Assembly: GCA_030549495.1 (NCBI GenBank)
Contig: JAUIRK010000018.1
Coordinates: forward strand, 1 to 64,000
Direction: 5' to 3'
Length of the DNA stretch: 64,000 nt
DNA from: Nectonema munidae
Taxonomy: Eukaryota > Nematomorpha > Nectonematoida > Nectonematidae
In this document: one piece after another, positions 15,891 to 27,320 of the stretch
Numbering within the stretch: position 1 is the first letter of the stretch
Layout: the number at the start of each line of letters is the position of its first letter
The notes under the pieces: generated by a model
The model's database searches: none
Seen by the model: the letters and a program-made list of their open reading frames with translations, nothing else
Told to the model about the DNA's origin: nothing
Translations under genes and position numbers: made by a program

Positions 15891-16438
15891 CTAGCCGGTC
15901 CCGTGGTCGTTTCTCGCTTCGCTCGAAACAGTGTTTCTCGCTGCGCTCGAAACATAGGATTCTGGGTAGTGTGTATATTGAGTTGCTAACTAAAATTCGC
16001 TTCGCTCAAAACGACCACGGGACCGGCTAGTTTTTTTTTGTTTAGACTACGCTCGAAACATAGGATTCTGGGTAATGTGTATTTTGAGTTGCTAAAAGTG
16101 TTATATGGTATGGTGGTCAGTTTTTAGAATATTTGTATCTTTTCTGTGTATTTTTCTATTACACCATATAAAAATACATACAAAAGATATTTCAACCAAT
16201 CAGAATGCTTCAAGCGACACTCACAATACAGATATATGAACTCATCACACATATAAAAATACACATAGAACATATAATAATTTCAACCAATCAGAATGCT
16301 TCAAACACATACACACATATAAACTCATCACACCATATAAAAATACACACAAAACATTTAATAATTTCAACCAATCAGAATGCTTCCAGCGACACACAGA
16401 CACACACACACACACACGCTAGCTTATTATAATATAGA
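15891..16438 (-). mobile_element. Helitron sub-element H2
   Basis: H2 has the same architecture as H1: a 140-bp palindromic 3' module (15891-16030), internal CCAATCAGAATGCTTC repeats, a CA microsatellite, and a 5' TC at 16438. It is fused directly to H1 on its left. On its right lies a 79-bp spacer whose first ~70 bp recur after H4. Confidence 0.75.
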
Positions 16439-16517
16439 TTACTATATAAAATCTAGAAGAGCTTTAATTATATTTTAAAATAACGGATTAGCAAATTAGA
16501 TTATCATTATTATGTAA
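16439..16517. repeat. Spacer between Helitron copies, duplicated at 17441
   Basis: About 70 bp beginning TTACTATATAAAATCTAGAA recur at 17441-17542, each time directly next to a Helitron 5' end. The pair looks like a host flank captured and copied together with the element. Confidence 0.6.
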
Positions 16518-16960
16518 TCTATATTATAATAAGCTAGCGTGTGTGTGTGTGTGTGTCTGTGTGTCGCTGGAAGCATTCTGATTGGTTGAAATTATTTATC
16601 TATATACGTTTTGTCTATCTATGTGTTTGAAGCATTCTAATTGGTTCAAATTATTATATGTTTTGTGTGTATTTAAAAACAAATAACTCACAACTAAACC
16701 ATATATGACCATTAGCTTATTATAATATAGATAATATAGATTACAAAACAATAAAAGTTGATTGTGTGAATTACAACTACCAAGAATCCTATTTTTCAAG
16801 CGTATCCTAAACAAAAAAAACTAGCCGGTCCCGTGGTCGTTTCTCGCTTCGCTCGAAACAGTGTTTCTCGCTGCGCTCGAAACATAGGATTCTGGGTAGT
16901 GTGTATATTGAGTTGCTAATTCAAATTCGCTTCGCTCAAAACGACCACGGGACCGGCTAG
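16518..16960 (+). mobile_element. Helitron sub-element H3, inverted
   Basis: On the plus strand it starts TCTATATTATAATAAGC at 16518, preceded by A, and ends CCGGCTAG at 16960, followed by T. Its orientation is opposite to the other copies. Its 140-bp terminal module (16821-16960) is also the terminal module of H4, so two elements share one palindromic terminus. A second copy of the 5' motif lies internally near 16714-16740. Confidence 0.65.
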
Positions 16961-17440
16961 TTTTTATTGTTTAGGCTGCGCTCGAAACATAGGATTCTGG
17001 GTAGTGTGTATTTTGAGTTGCTAATAGTGTTATATGGTGTGGTGGTCAGTTTTTAGAATATTTGTACCTTTTCTGTGTATTTTTCTATTACACCATATAA
17101 AAATACATACAAAAGATATTTCAACCAATCAGAATGCTTCAAGCGACACTCACACTACAGATATATAAAATACATACAAAAGATATTTCAACCAATCAGA
17201 ATGCTTCAAGCAACCCTCACACTACAGATATATGAACTCATCACACATATAAAAATACATACAAAACATATAATAATTTCAACCAATCAGAATGCTTCAA
17301 GCGACAAACACGCATATAAACTCATCACACCATATAAAAACACACACAAAACACATATATAAATAAATTCAACCAATCAGAATGCTTCCAGCGACACACA
17401 GACACACACACACACACACGCTAGCTTATTATAATATAGA
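16821..17440 (-). mobile_element. Helitron sub-element H4
   Basis: The 3' end is at 16821 in the shared palindromic module, and the 5' TC at 17440. The body carries the CCAATCAGAATGCTTC repeat four times rather than three. The 5' flank matches that of H2. Confidence 0.65.
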
Positions 17441-17542
17441 TTACTATATAAAATCTAGAAGAGCTTTAATTATATTTTAAAATAACGGATTAGCAAATTA
17501 GATTATCATTAAAAATAAATTAAAGCAGACAATATAAATAAA

Positions 17543-18058
17543 CTAGCCGGTCCCGTGGTCGTTTCTCGCTGCGCTCGAAACATAGGATTCTGGGTAATGT
17601 GTATTTTGAGTTGCTAATTAAAATTCGCTTCGTTTGAAACGACCACGGGAGCGGCTAGTTTTTTATTGTTTAGGCTACGCTCGAAACATAGGATTATGAG
17701 TAGTGTGTATTTTGATTTGCTAATAGTGTTATATGGTATGGTGGTCAGTTTTTAGCATATTTGTATCTTTTCTGTGTATTTTTCTATTACACCATATAAT
17801 AATACATACAAAAGATATTTCAACCAATCAGAATGCTTCAAGCGACACTCACACTACAGATATATGAACTCATCACACATATAAAAATACACATAAAACA
17901 TATAATTTCAACCAATCAGAATGCTTCAAACACATACGCACACATAAACTCATCACACCATATAAAAATACACACAAAACATATATATATATATAATTTC
18001 AACCAATCAAAATGCTTCCAGCGACACACACACACACGCTAGCTTATTATAATATAGA
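17543..18058 (-). mobile_element. Helitron sub-element H5
   Basis: The 3' CTAG is at 17543, flanked by A, and the 5' TC at 18058 forms the right edge of the whole composite. Its terminal module is only 116 bp (17543-17658) because one of the two TTTCTCGC...CTCGAAA hairpin copies seen in H1-H4 is missing. Confidence 0.7.
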
Positions 18059-21000
18059 TTATTTAGTGTTTTTAGTCGCCTCTTACGACATGCAGGTCAT
18101 GCAATAGTCCTATTCTGTTCCGAGACTATACGGAATTATTTCATGTTTTTAGTCGCCTCTTACGACATGCAGGTCATGCAATAGTCCTATTCTGTTCCGA
18201 GACTATACGGAATTATTTCATGTTTTTAGTCGCCTCTTACGACATGCAGGTCATGCAATAGTCCTATTCTGTTCCGAGACTATACGGAATTATTTCATGT
18301 TTTTAGTCGCCTCTTACGACATGCAGGTCATGCAATAGTCCTATTCTGTTCCGAGACTATACGGAATTATTTCATGTTTTTAGTCGTCTCTTACGACATG
18401 TAGGTCATGCAATAGTCCTATTCTGTTCCGAGACTATACGGAATTATTTCATGTTTTTAGTCGTCTCTTACGACATGCAGGTCATGCAATAGTCCTATTC
18501 TGTTCCGAGACTATACGGAATTATTTCATGTTTTTAGTCGTCTCTTACGACATGCAGGTCATGCAATAGTCCTATTCTGTTCCGAGACTATACGGAATTA
18601 TTTCATGTTTTTAGTCGCCTCTTACGACATGCAGGTCATGCAATAGTCCTATTCTGTTCCGAGACTATACGGAATTATTTCATGTTTTTAGTCGCCTCTT
18701 ACGACATGCAGGTCATGCAATAGTCCTATTCTGTTCCGAGTCTATACGGAATTATTTCATGTTTTTAGTCGCCTCTTACGACATGCAGGTCATGCAATAG
18801 TCCTATTCTGTTCCGAGACTATACGGAATTATTTCATGTTTTTAGTCGCCTCTTACGACATGCAGGTCATGCAATAGTCCTATTCTGTTCCGAGACTATA
18901 CGGAATTATTTCATGTTTTTAGTCGCCTCTTACGACATGCAGGTCATGCAATAGTCCTATTCTGTTCCGAGACTATACGGAATTATTTCATGTTTTTAGT
19001 CGCCTCTTACGACATGCAGGTCATGCAATAGTCCTATTCTGTTCCGAGACTATACGGAATTATTTCATGTTTTTAGTCGTCTCTTACGACATGCAGGTCA
19101 TGCAATAGTCCTATTCTGTTCCGAGACTATACGGAATTATTTCATGTTTTTAGTCGTCTCTTACGACATGCAGGTCATGCAATAGTCCTATTCTGTTCCG
19201 AGACTATACGGAATTATTTCATGTTTTTAGTCGCCTCTTACGACATGCAGGTCATGCAATAGTCCTATTCTGTTCCGAGACTATACGGAATTATTTCATG
19301 TTTTTAGTCGCCTCTTACGACATGCAGGTCATGCAATTGTCCTATTCTGTTCCGAGACTATACGGAATTATTTCATGTTTTTAGTCGCCTCTTACGACAT
19401 GCAGGTCATGCAATAGTCCTATTCTGTTCCGAGACTATACGGAATTATTTCATGTTTTTAGTCGCCTCTTACGACATGCAGGTCATGCAATAGTCCTATT
19501 CTGTTCCGAGACTATACGGAATTATTTTATGTTTTTAGTCGCCTCTTACGACATGCAGGTCATGCAATAGTCCTATTCTGTTCCGAGACTATACGGAATT
19601 ATTTCATGTTTTTAGTCGCCTCTTACGACATGCAGGTCATGCAATAGTCCTATTCTGTTCCGAGACTATACGGAATTATTTAGTGTTTTTAGTCGCCTCT
19701 TACGACATGCAGGTCATGCAATAGTCCTATTCTGTTCCGAGACTATACGGAATTATTTCATGTTTTTAGTCGTCTCTTACGACATGCAGGTCATGCAATA
19801 GTCCTATTCTGTTCCGAGACTATACGGAATTATTTCATGTTTTTAGTCGCCTCTTACGACATGCAGGTCATGCAATAGTCCTATTCTGTTCCGAGACTAT
19901 ACGGAATTATTTCATGTTTTTAGTCGTCTCTTACGACATGCAGGTCATGCAATAGTCCTATTCTGTTCCGAGACTATACGGAATTATTTCATGTTTTTAG
20001 TCGTCTCTTACGACATGCAGGTCATGCAATAGTCCTATTCTGTTCCGAGACTATACGGAATTATTTCATGTTTTTAGTCGCCTCTTACGACATGCAGGTC
20101 ATGCAATAGTCCTATTCTGTTCCGAGACTATACGGAATTATTTCATGTTTTTAGTCGTCTCTTACGACATGCAGGTCATGCAATAGTCCTGTTCTGTTCC
20201 GAGACTATACGGAATTATTTCATGTTTTTAGTCGCCTCTTACGACATGCAGGTCATGCAATAGTCCTATTCTGTTCCGAGACTATACGGAATTATTTCAT
20301 GTTTTTAGTCGCCTCTTACGACATGCAGGTCATGCAATAGTCCTATTCTGTTCCGAGACTATACGGAATTATTTCATGTTTTTAGTCGCCTCTTACGACA
20401 TGCAGGTCATGCAATAGTCCTATTCTGTTCCGAGACTATACGGAATTATTTCATGTTTTTAGTCGCCTCTTACGACATGCAGGTCATGCAATAGTCCTAT
20501 TCTGTTCCGAGACTATACGGAATTATTTAGTGTTTTTAGTCGCCTCTTACGACATGCAGGTCATGCAATAGTCCTATTCTGTTCCGAGACTATACGGAAT
20601 TATTTCATGTTTTTAGTCGCCTCTTACGACATGCAGGTCATGCAATAGTCCTATTCTGTTCCGAGACTATACGGAATTATTTCATGTTTTTAGTCGCCTC
20701 TTACGACATGCAGGTCATGCAATAGTCCTATTCTGTTCCGAGACTATACGGAATTATTTAGTGTTTTTAGTCGCCTCTTACGACATGCAGGTCATGCAAT
20801 AGTCCTATTCTGTTCCGAGACTATACGGAATTATTTCATGTTTTTAGTCGCCTCTTACGACATGCAGGTCATGCAATAGTCCTATTCTGTTCCGAGACTA
20901 TACGGAATTATTTAGTGTTTTTAGTCGCCTCTTACGACATGCAGGTCATGCAATAGTCCTATTCTGTTCCGAGACTATACGGAATTATTTCATGTTTTTA

Positions 21001-24000
21001 GTCGCCTCTTACGACATGCAGGTCATGCAATAGTCCTATTCTGTTCCGAGACTATACGGAATTATTTAGTGTTTTTAGTCGCCTCTTACGACATGCAGGT
21101 CATGCAATAGTCCTATTCTGTTCCGAGACTATACGGAATTATTTCATGTTTTTAGTCGCCTCTTACGACATGCAGGTCATGCAATAGTCCTATTCTGTTC
21201 CGAGACTATACGGAATTATTTCATGTTTTTAGTCGCCTCTTACGACATGCAGGTCATGCAATAGTCCTATTCTGTTCCGAGACTATACGGAATTATTTCA
21301 TGTTTTTAGTCGCCTCTTACGACATGCAGGTCATGCAATAGTCCTATTCTGTTCCGAGACTATACGGAATTATTTCATGTGTTTAGTCGCCTCTTACGAC
21401 ATGCAGGTCATGCAATAGTCCTATTCTGTTCCGAGACTATACTGAATTATTTCATGTGTTTAGTCGCCTCTTACGACATGCAGGTGATGCAATAGTCCTA
21501 TTCTGTTCCGAGACTATACGGAATTATTTAGTGTTTTTAGTCGCCTCTTACGACATGCAGGTCATGCAATAGTCCTATTCTGTTCCGAGACTATACGGAA
21601 TTATTTCATGTTTTTAGTCGCCTCTTACGACATGCAGGTCATGCAATAGTCCTATTCTGTTCCGAGACTATACGGAATTATTTCATGTTTTTAGTCGCCT
21701 CTTACGACATGCAGGTCATGCAATAGTCCTATTCTGTTCCGAGACTATACGGAATTATTTAGTGTTTTTAGTCGCCTCTTACGACATGCAGGTCATGCAA
21801 TAGTCCTATTCTGTTCCGAGACTATACGGAATTATTTCATGTGTTTAGTCGCCTCTTACGACATGCAGGTCATGCAATAGTCCTATTCTGTTCCGAGACT
21901 ATACGGAATTATTTCATGTTTTTAGTCGCCTCTTACGACATGCAGGTCATGCAATAGTCCTATTCTGTTCTGAGACTATACGGAATTATTTCATGTTTTT
22001 AGTCGCCTCTTACGACATGCAGGTCATGCAATAGTCCTATTCTGTTCCGAGACTATACGGAATTATTTAGTGTTTTTAGTCGCCTCTTACGACATGCAGG
22101 TCATGCAATAGTCCTATTCTGTTCCGAGACTATACGGAATTATTTCATGTTTTTAGTCGCCTCTTACGACATGCAGGTCATGCAATAGTCCTATTCTGTT
22201 CCGAGACTATACGGAATTATTTCATGTTTTTAGTCGCCTCTTACGACATGCAGGTCATGCAATAGTCCTATTCTGTTCCGAGACTATACGGAATTATTTC
22301 ATGTTTTTAGTCGCCTCTTACGACATGCAGGTCATGCAATAGTCCTATTCTGTTCCGAGACTATACGGAATTATTTCATGTTTTTAGTCGCCTCTTACGA
22401 CATGCAGGTCATGCAATAGTCCTATTCTGTTCCGAGACTATACGGAATTATTTCATGTTTTTAGTCGCCTCTTACGACATGCAGGTCATGCAATAGTCCT
22501 ATTCTGTTCCGAGACTATACGGAATTATTTCATGTTTTTAGTCGCCTCTTACGACATGCAGGTCATGCAATAGTCCTATTCTGTTCCGAGACTATACGGA
22601 ATTATTTCATGTTTTTAGTCGCCTCTTACGACATGCAGGTCATGCAATAGTCCTATTCTGTTCCGAGACTATACGGAATTATTTCATGTTTTTAGTCGCC
22701 TCTTACGACATGCAGGTCATGCAATAGTCCTATTCTGTTCCGAGACTATACGGAATTATTTCATGTTTTTAGTCGCCTCTTACGACATGCAGGTCATGCA
22801 ATAGTCCTATTCTGTTCCGAGACTATACGGAATTATTTCATGTTTTTAGTCGCCTCTTACGACATGCAGGTCATGCAATAGTCCTATTCTGTTCCGAGAC
22901 TATACGGAATTATTTCATGTTTTTAGTCGCCTCTTACGACATGCAGGTCATGCAATAGTCCTATTCTGTTCCGAGACTATACGGAATTATTTCATGTTTT
23001 TAGTCGCCTCTTACGACATGCAGGTCATGCAATAGTCCTATTCTGTTCCGAGACTATACGGAATTATTTAGTGTTTTTAGTCGCCTCTTACGACATGCAG
23101 GTCATGCAATAGTCCTATTCTGTTCCGAGACTATACGGAATTATTTCATGTTTTTAGTCGCCTCTTACGACATGCAGGTCATGCAATAGTCCTATTCTGT
23201 TCCGAGACTATACGGAATTATTTCATGTTTTTAGTCGCCTCTTACGACATGCAGGTCATGCAATAGTCCTATTCTGTTCCGAGACTATACGGAATTATTT
23301 CATGTTTTTAGTCGCCTCTTACGACATGCAGGTCATGCAATAGTCCTATTCTGTTCCGAGACTATACGGAATTATTTCATGTTTTTAGTCGCCTCTTACG
23401 ACATGCAGGTCATGCAATAGTCCTATTCTGTTCCGAGACTATACGGAATTATTTAGTGTTTTTAGTCGCCTCTTACGACATGCAGGTCATGCAATAGTCC
23501 TATTCTGTTCCGAGACTATACGGAATTATTTCATGTTTTTAGTCGCCTCTTACGACATGCAGGTCATGCAATAGTCCTATTCTGTTCCGAGACTATACGG
23601 AATTATTTCATGTTTTTAGTCGCCTCTTACGACATGCAGGTCATGCAATAGTCCTATTCTGTTCCGAGACTATACGGAATTATTTCATGTTTTTAGTCGC
23701 CTCTTACGACATGCAGGTCATGCAATAGTCCTATTCTGTTCCGAGACTATACGGAATTATTTCATGTTTTTAGTCGCCTCTTACGACATGCAGGTCATGC
23801 AATAGTCCTATTCTGTTCCGAGACTATACGGAATTATTTAGTGTTTTTAGTCGCCTCTTACGACATGCAGGTCATGCAATAGTCCTATTCTGTTCCGAGA
23901 CTATACGGAATTATTTCATGTTTTTAGTCGCCTCTTACGACATGCAGGTCATGCAATAGTCCTATTCTGTTCCGAGACTATACGGAATTATTTCATGTTT

Positions 24001-24391
24001 TTAGTCGCCTCTTACGACATGCAGGTCATGCAATAGTCCTATTCTGTTCCGAGACTATAGGGAATTATTTCATGTTTTTAGTCGCCTCTTACGACATGCA
24101 GGTCATGCAATAGTCCTATTCTGTTCCGAGACTATACGGAATTATTTCATGTTTTTAGTCGCCTCTTACGACATGCAGGTCATGCAATAGTCCTATTCTG
24201 TTCCGAGACTATACGGAATTATTTAATGTTTTTAGTCGCCTCTTACGACATGCAGGTCATGCAATAGTCCTATTCTGTTCCGAGACTATACGGAATTATT
24301 TAGTGTTTTTAGTCGCCTCTTACGACATGTAGGTCATGCAATAGTCCTATTCTGTTCCGAGACTATACGGAATTATTTCTTGTTCCGAGAC
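18059..24391. repeat. 77-bp satellite array, right block
   Basis: The array resumes at unit position 39 and continues in perfect 77-bp register: units start at 18098 and 24335, exactly 81 units apart. The last unit runs to about position 45 (24379) and then jumps back to TGTTCCGAGAC (unit positions 19-29), after which unrelated DNA starts at about 24392. A variant with GTGTTTAGTC is confined to a few neighbouring units around 21381-21843, as expected from local unequal exchange. Confidence 0.97.
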
Positions 24392-24628
24392 CTCCTTTAT
24401 TATTTTGACTTGTCAGTCCCGTAGAACATTTTGTATCATTCAATTTGAAAAAATGAATGAAAATAACATACATGGCAATATTATATTTTCTCTTTAATTT
24501 GATTGGCTTATTGTTTTTCAATCAACTATTTGCTAACAACCAATCAAAACACGCGCTGAACATTATAACTTCTGCAATCTGCATGCATCTTTTGGCTGCA
24601 TCTCATCACACCACAAAAAATTAAGTCT
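24392..24628. other. Unique AT-rich DNA, nothing recognised
   Basis: This is the right flank of the satellite. It has no coherent reading frame, repeat or terminal inverted repeat that I can support. Confidence 0.6.
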
Positions 24629-24978
24629 TCTATATAATAATGCGCAAGTGTGTGTGTCGCTGGAAGAATTCTGATTGGTTGAAATTATTTATATGTTTTG
24701 TGTCTATTTTTCTATGGTGTGATGAGTTATAGCATAGTTGTATGTTTTCTGTGTATTTTTGTGCTGTATGACGAACTCGCATCTGGTTGGTTAATTTCAT
24801 GTTAATGTACAATGGTGTGATGATGAGTTATTAATTTTTAGCATATTTCTATCTTTTCAGTGTATTTTTCTACAATGAAATTTTTTTATCAACTTTTTTA
24901 TCGCTTCGCTCGAAAAAAACACTCTACCAATGATCTTATGTTTGGAGTGAAGCGAGAAACGACCATGGGACCGGCTAG
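24629..24978 (+). mobile_element. Diverged non-autonomous Helitron
   Basis: It starts TCTATATAATAATGCGC, continues with GTGTGTGTCGCTGGAAG and ends GACCATGGGACCGGCTAG followed by T. This is the same plan as the elements inside the satellite, in plus orientation and more diverged. It is about 350 bp long and lacks the second arm of the palindromic 3' module. The base before TC is T rather than A, so the 5' edge is slightly uncertain. Confidence 0.7.
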
Positions 24979-26117
24979 TTCTACTAAATCGATAATACTT
25001 ATTTCCTTTCTGGACTCTTCTTCTTTTGCAATTAGAGCTGAGAACATATTCAATTATCAAGCAAATATGCCATTTCAAAATCAAAGTGTGTTGCAAGTTT
25101 TTGATTAGAGAAACATTATAGATTGATTGCGTTTTGAATTACATTTTGTCATGAATTATTTAGCTTTTGTACTGATTTATACCAAACAATCATTGAAATA
25201 GCAATTAATCAAAGCGAAACACTTGTAACTATTCTTATATTACATAAATTATAGGGTTTATAGCGTATTAAAATGTGTTTTTAGAACAAACTCCAGTAGA
25301 ATTCATATTTTATGAGTATAAAAACGCTATAAAAGCTACATATTCGAATTTATCTTTAATGTAGAAATAAAAATATATGTAATTATAAACACATCTCAAT
25401 TTGTGTCATAATTCTTCAAAAGTTATTCAAAAATAATTAGGATTTTTTACAAAAAGCACACTTTTGACAAAGATATGTAAAAAGTGAAATTTACGAACGT
25501 ATTCGTATCTGTCCGATTAAGTGAAGTATATATAAAGCGGCAGTTAGTGTTTTGATCTTTTTGTCTCTTTGATTTTACAAATCACATAAAATATCCCTCA
25601 ATTTTATTATCTTTTTCTCGCTTAAAATGCGGGAAAGTATTTCAACTGAAAAAATGCCCAGACTTAATGTTGGAAGAAACTAGTTATGGGTACTAAATTA
25701 TACAGTAAATTTACTGTCCCTAAAATTACTATAGTAATAGTAAAATTCACTATTTTTACTTTACAAGCTATAAAATAACTTTACTATAGTTATAATAAAA
25801 ATTACTACTTTTCCTCTTGTAACTTTTTAGTATTTTCCCTGATGACTGTTATTATTCTACTAGGCATAAAGTAAGTTTACTGTTTCAATAGCAAAGCACA
25901 TTAGTTTCATTTGATAAGTTATCAAGTTTTTTTACTATACTCATTTTTACATTGATTAGTTAAAGCCAAGACCTTAATTTGGTATATATTAAAATCTATC
26001 TTTTATTTTAGAGAGATTATATATTCAATCTTTATGAATTCTACTTCTCTATTAAAAACAGAAAAAAATATGTTAACAAATAAAAAAAGTAATTTTGAGA
26101 GTTTTCAAAAATTTTTA
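24979..26117. other. AT-rich intergenic DNA
   Basis: No gene was recognised. A TATATAAAG box at 25528-25536 lies upstream of a very short frame (ATG at 25627, 18 codons), too little to call a gene. The stretch 25690-25890 is rich in partly complementary ACTATAGTAA-type words and could be an old foldback, but its ends cannot be defined. Confidence 0.4.
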
Positions 26118-26121
26118 TTAA

Positions 26122-26459
26122 CCCTTATTACCCCTTCGGGTCCATTTGGACCCATATGAAAAATTAGTTGCTCATATATTAGCAACCAGGCTATGTTCAT
26201 AATTTATTTTTTGTCACTTTTACTATTATACTGCTCTTTAAATTTTTACATATTTTATTTTTTTCTTCGGCTATTATTTTGTATGTTGTAAAAAAAGTAA
26301 CATACAACCCCTTAGGGTCCATTTGGTCCCTAGAACAAATAATTTTTTGTTTTCATCTCAAAATGATAAAGTATTGGGAATGAATTACTATATTTTTGCG
26401 TGGGGTCCATTTGGACCCGAAGGGGCTGAGTGTGATTCTAAACGAAGGGGTAACGAGGG
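26122..26459. mobile_element. piggyBac-like MITE
   Basis: The element is flanked by TTAA (26118-26121) and TAAA (26460-26463). The left end CCCTTATTACCCCTTCGGG is answered on the right by the inverse (GAAGGGGTAACGAGGG). Both sub-ends carry the palindrome GGGTCCATTTGGACCC, and a weaker copy lies in the middle near 26319. It is 338 bp and non-coding. CCC termini with a TTAA target are typical of piggyBac. Confidence 0.7.
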
Positions 26460-26639
26460 TAAAGAATTGGAATTGAAAATAAATTCATCTTCAATCTTTA
26501 GGGAGAAGGAATTATTCTTTCCTGAAAAAATGTTATCTTTTATCATCATTTGGAAGACTGTTGGAGTGGATGGATCATTTTCAAAAGACAGAAGAGAGAT
26601 TTTATTTTTAAAACACTCATCAGCCAAGTCTATACTTTA

Positions 26640-27320
26640 TCGTAACAGTGAAAATGATGGAGTATTTAAAAAACATGGAGGGCATAAAGTGAGTTCTTTT
26701 GATGAAGAAAAATCAATTATATCGAGAAACTCGTCAAAGAGATGCCTACAATCACATTACAGGAAAAAAAGAGAAGCTAAAAGACAAATATAACTTTGAA
26801 TCAAATTTTACTATTCTAGTTTCACAAATCAACTCGTGAATAAAACCAAAATTGCATTTAAAATAGTAAAATAGTCTTGCACGGAAATTGAAGCTGTCAA
26901 CGTGGACGGAACTTAATGCAAGAATACGCTTTCTCCATGACAAGAAATGCTCCAAAAAAACACATCTTGTATATATTTTTAGATCGATCGGTTTTTAACT
27001 TTCATCCTACGAGATCATATGCGAGGTCAAAGAAAGGTAAAAGAGCTATAACTGTTATACCTAACAAAAGATTCAAGAACACTACGCTTCTCTTAGCAAT
27101 TAACTCTACTAAAGTTTTACATTATAAAACATATAACTGTTCCCTCAACTCTGAAATTCTTTTATTTTTTAGAAGAACTTTTGAAACAGCTACCTGAAAA
27201 TGATAACGTTGTTTGCTTTATTGTGGACAATGCTGCTGCTATACATAAAATCCAAAAAAATAAAAGATTTTTTTTAATGATGAATAAAACTTCAGTTCCT
27301 CTCACATTATTCGCGTATGT
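26640..27320 (+). pseudogene. Tc1-like (IS630 superfamily) transposase remnant
   Basis: A DDE transposase of the Tc1/IS630 type is recognisable in pieces. KKHGGHKVSSFDEEKS near 26667 resembles the N-terminal helix-turn-helix linker. FLDRSVFNFHPTRSYARSKK (about 26970-27030) matches the first catalytic Asp block (usual form FIDESGFN...TRSYGRS). IVDNAAAIHK (about 27216-27245) matches the second Asp block. The second block is in another frame, with a shift in the T-run near 27160. The third acidic block was not found. It is a dead copy next to the piggyBac MITE. Confidence 0.65.

Larger units (their letters stand above)
15362..18058 (-). mobile_element. Composite non-autonomous Helitron inserted in the satellite
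   Basis: Read on the minus strand, the insert begins TCTATATTATAATAAGC (at 18058) and ends CCGGCTAG (at 15362). It is flanked by A and T with no target duplication, which is the Helitron signature (5' TC, 3' CTRR, A|T target). The left flank ends at satellite-unit position 38 and the right flank resumes at position 39, so removing 15362-18058 restores a perfect 77-bp unit. Inside are five related elements: three in the same orientation, one inverted, and one sharing its terminus with the inverted one. No transposase is encoded. A single transposition of a chimaera that read through internal ends is the simplest explanation, but later internal insertions are not excluded. Confidence 0.85.

Noticed and set aside
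16205-18042. Open frames of 60-95 codons rich in Ile, His, Thr and Gln inside the composite Helitron
   Set aside because: They are translations of the repeated CAACCAATCAGAATGC and CA-microsatellite DNA and recur in each copy; there is no protein-like conservation.
25528-25680. TATA box followed by an 18-codon frame
   Set aside because: In DNA this AT-rich a TATA-like word is expected by chance, and the frame is too short.
26323-26793. 156-codon plus-strand frame
   Set aside because: It runs from the middle of a piggyBac MITE into a transposase remnant; two unrelated non-host segments are joined by chance.
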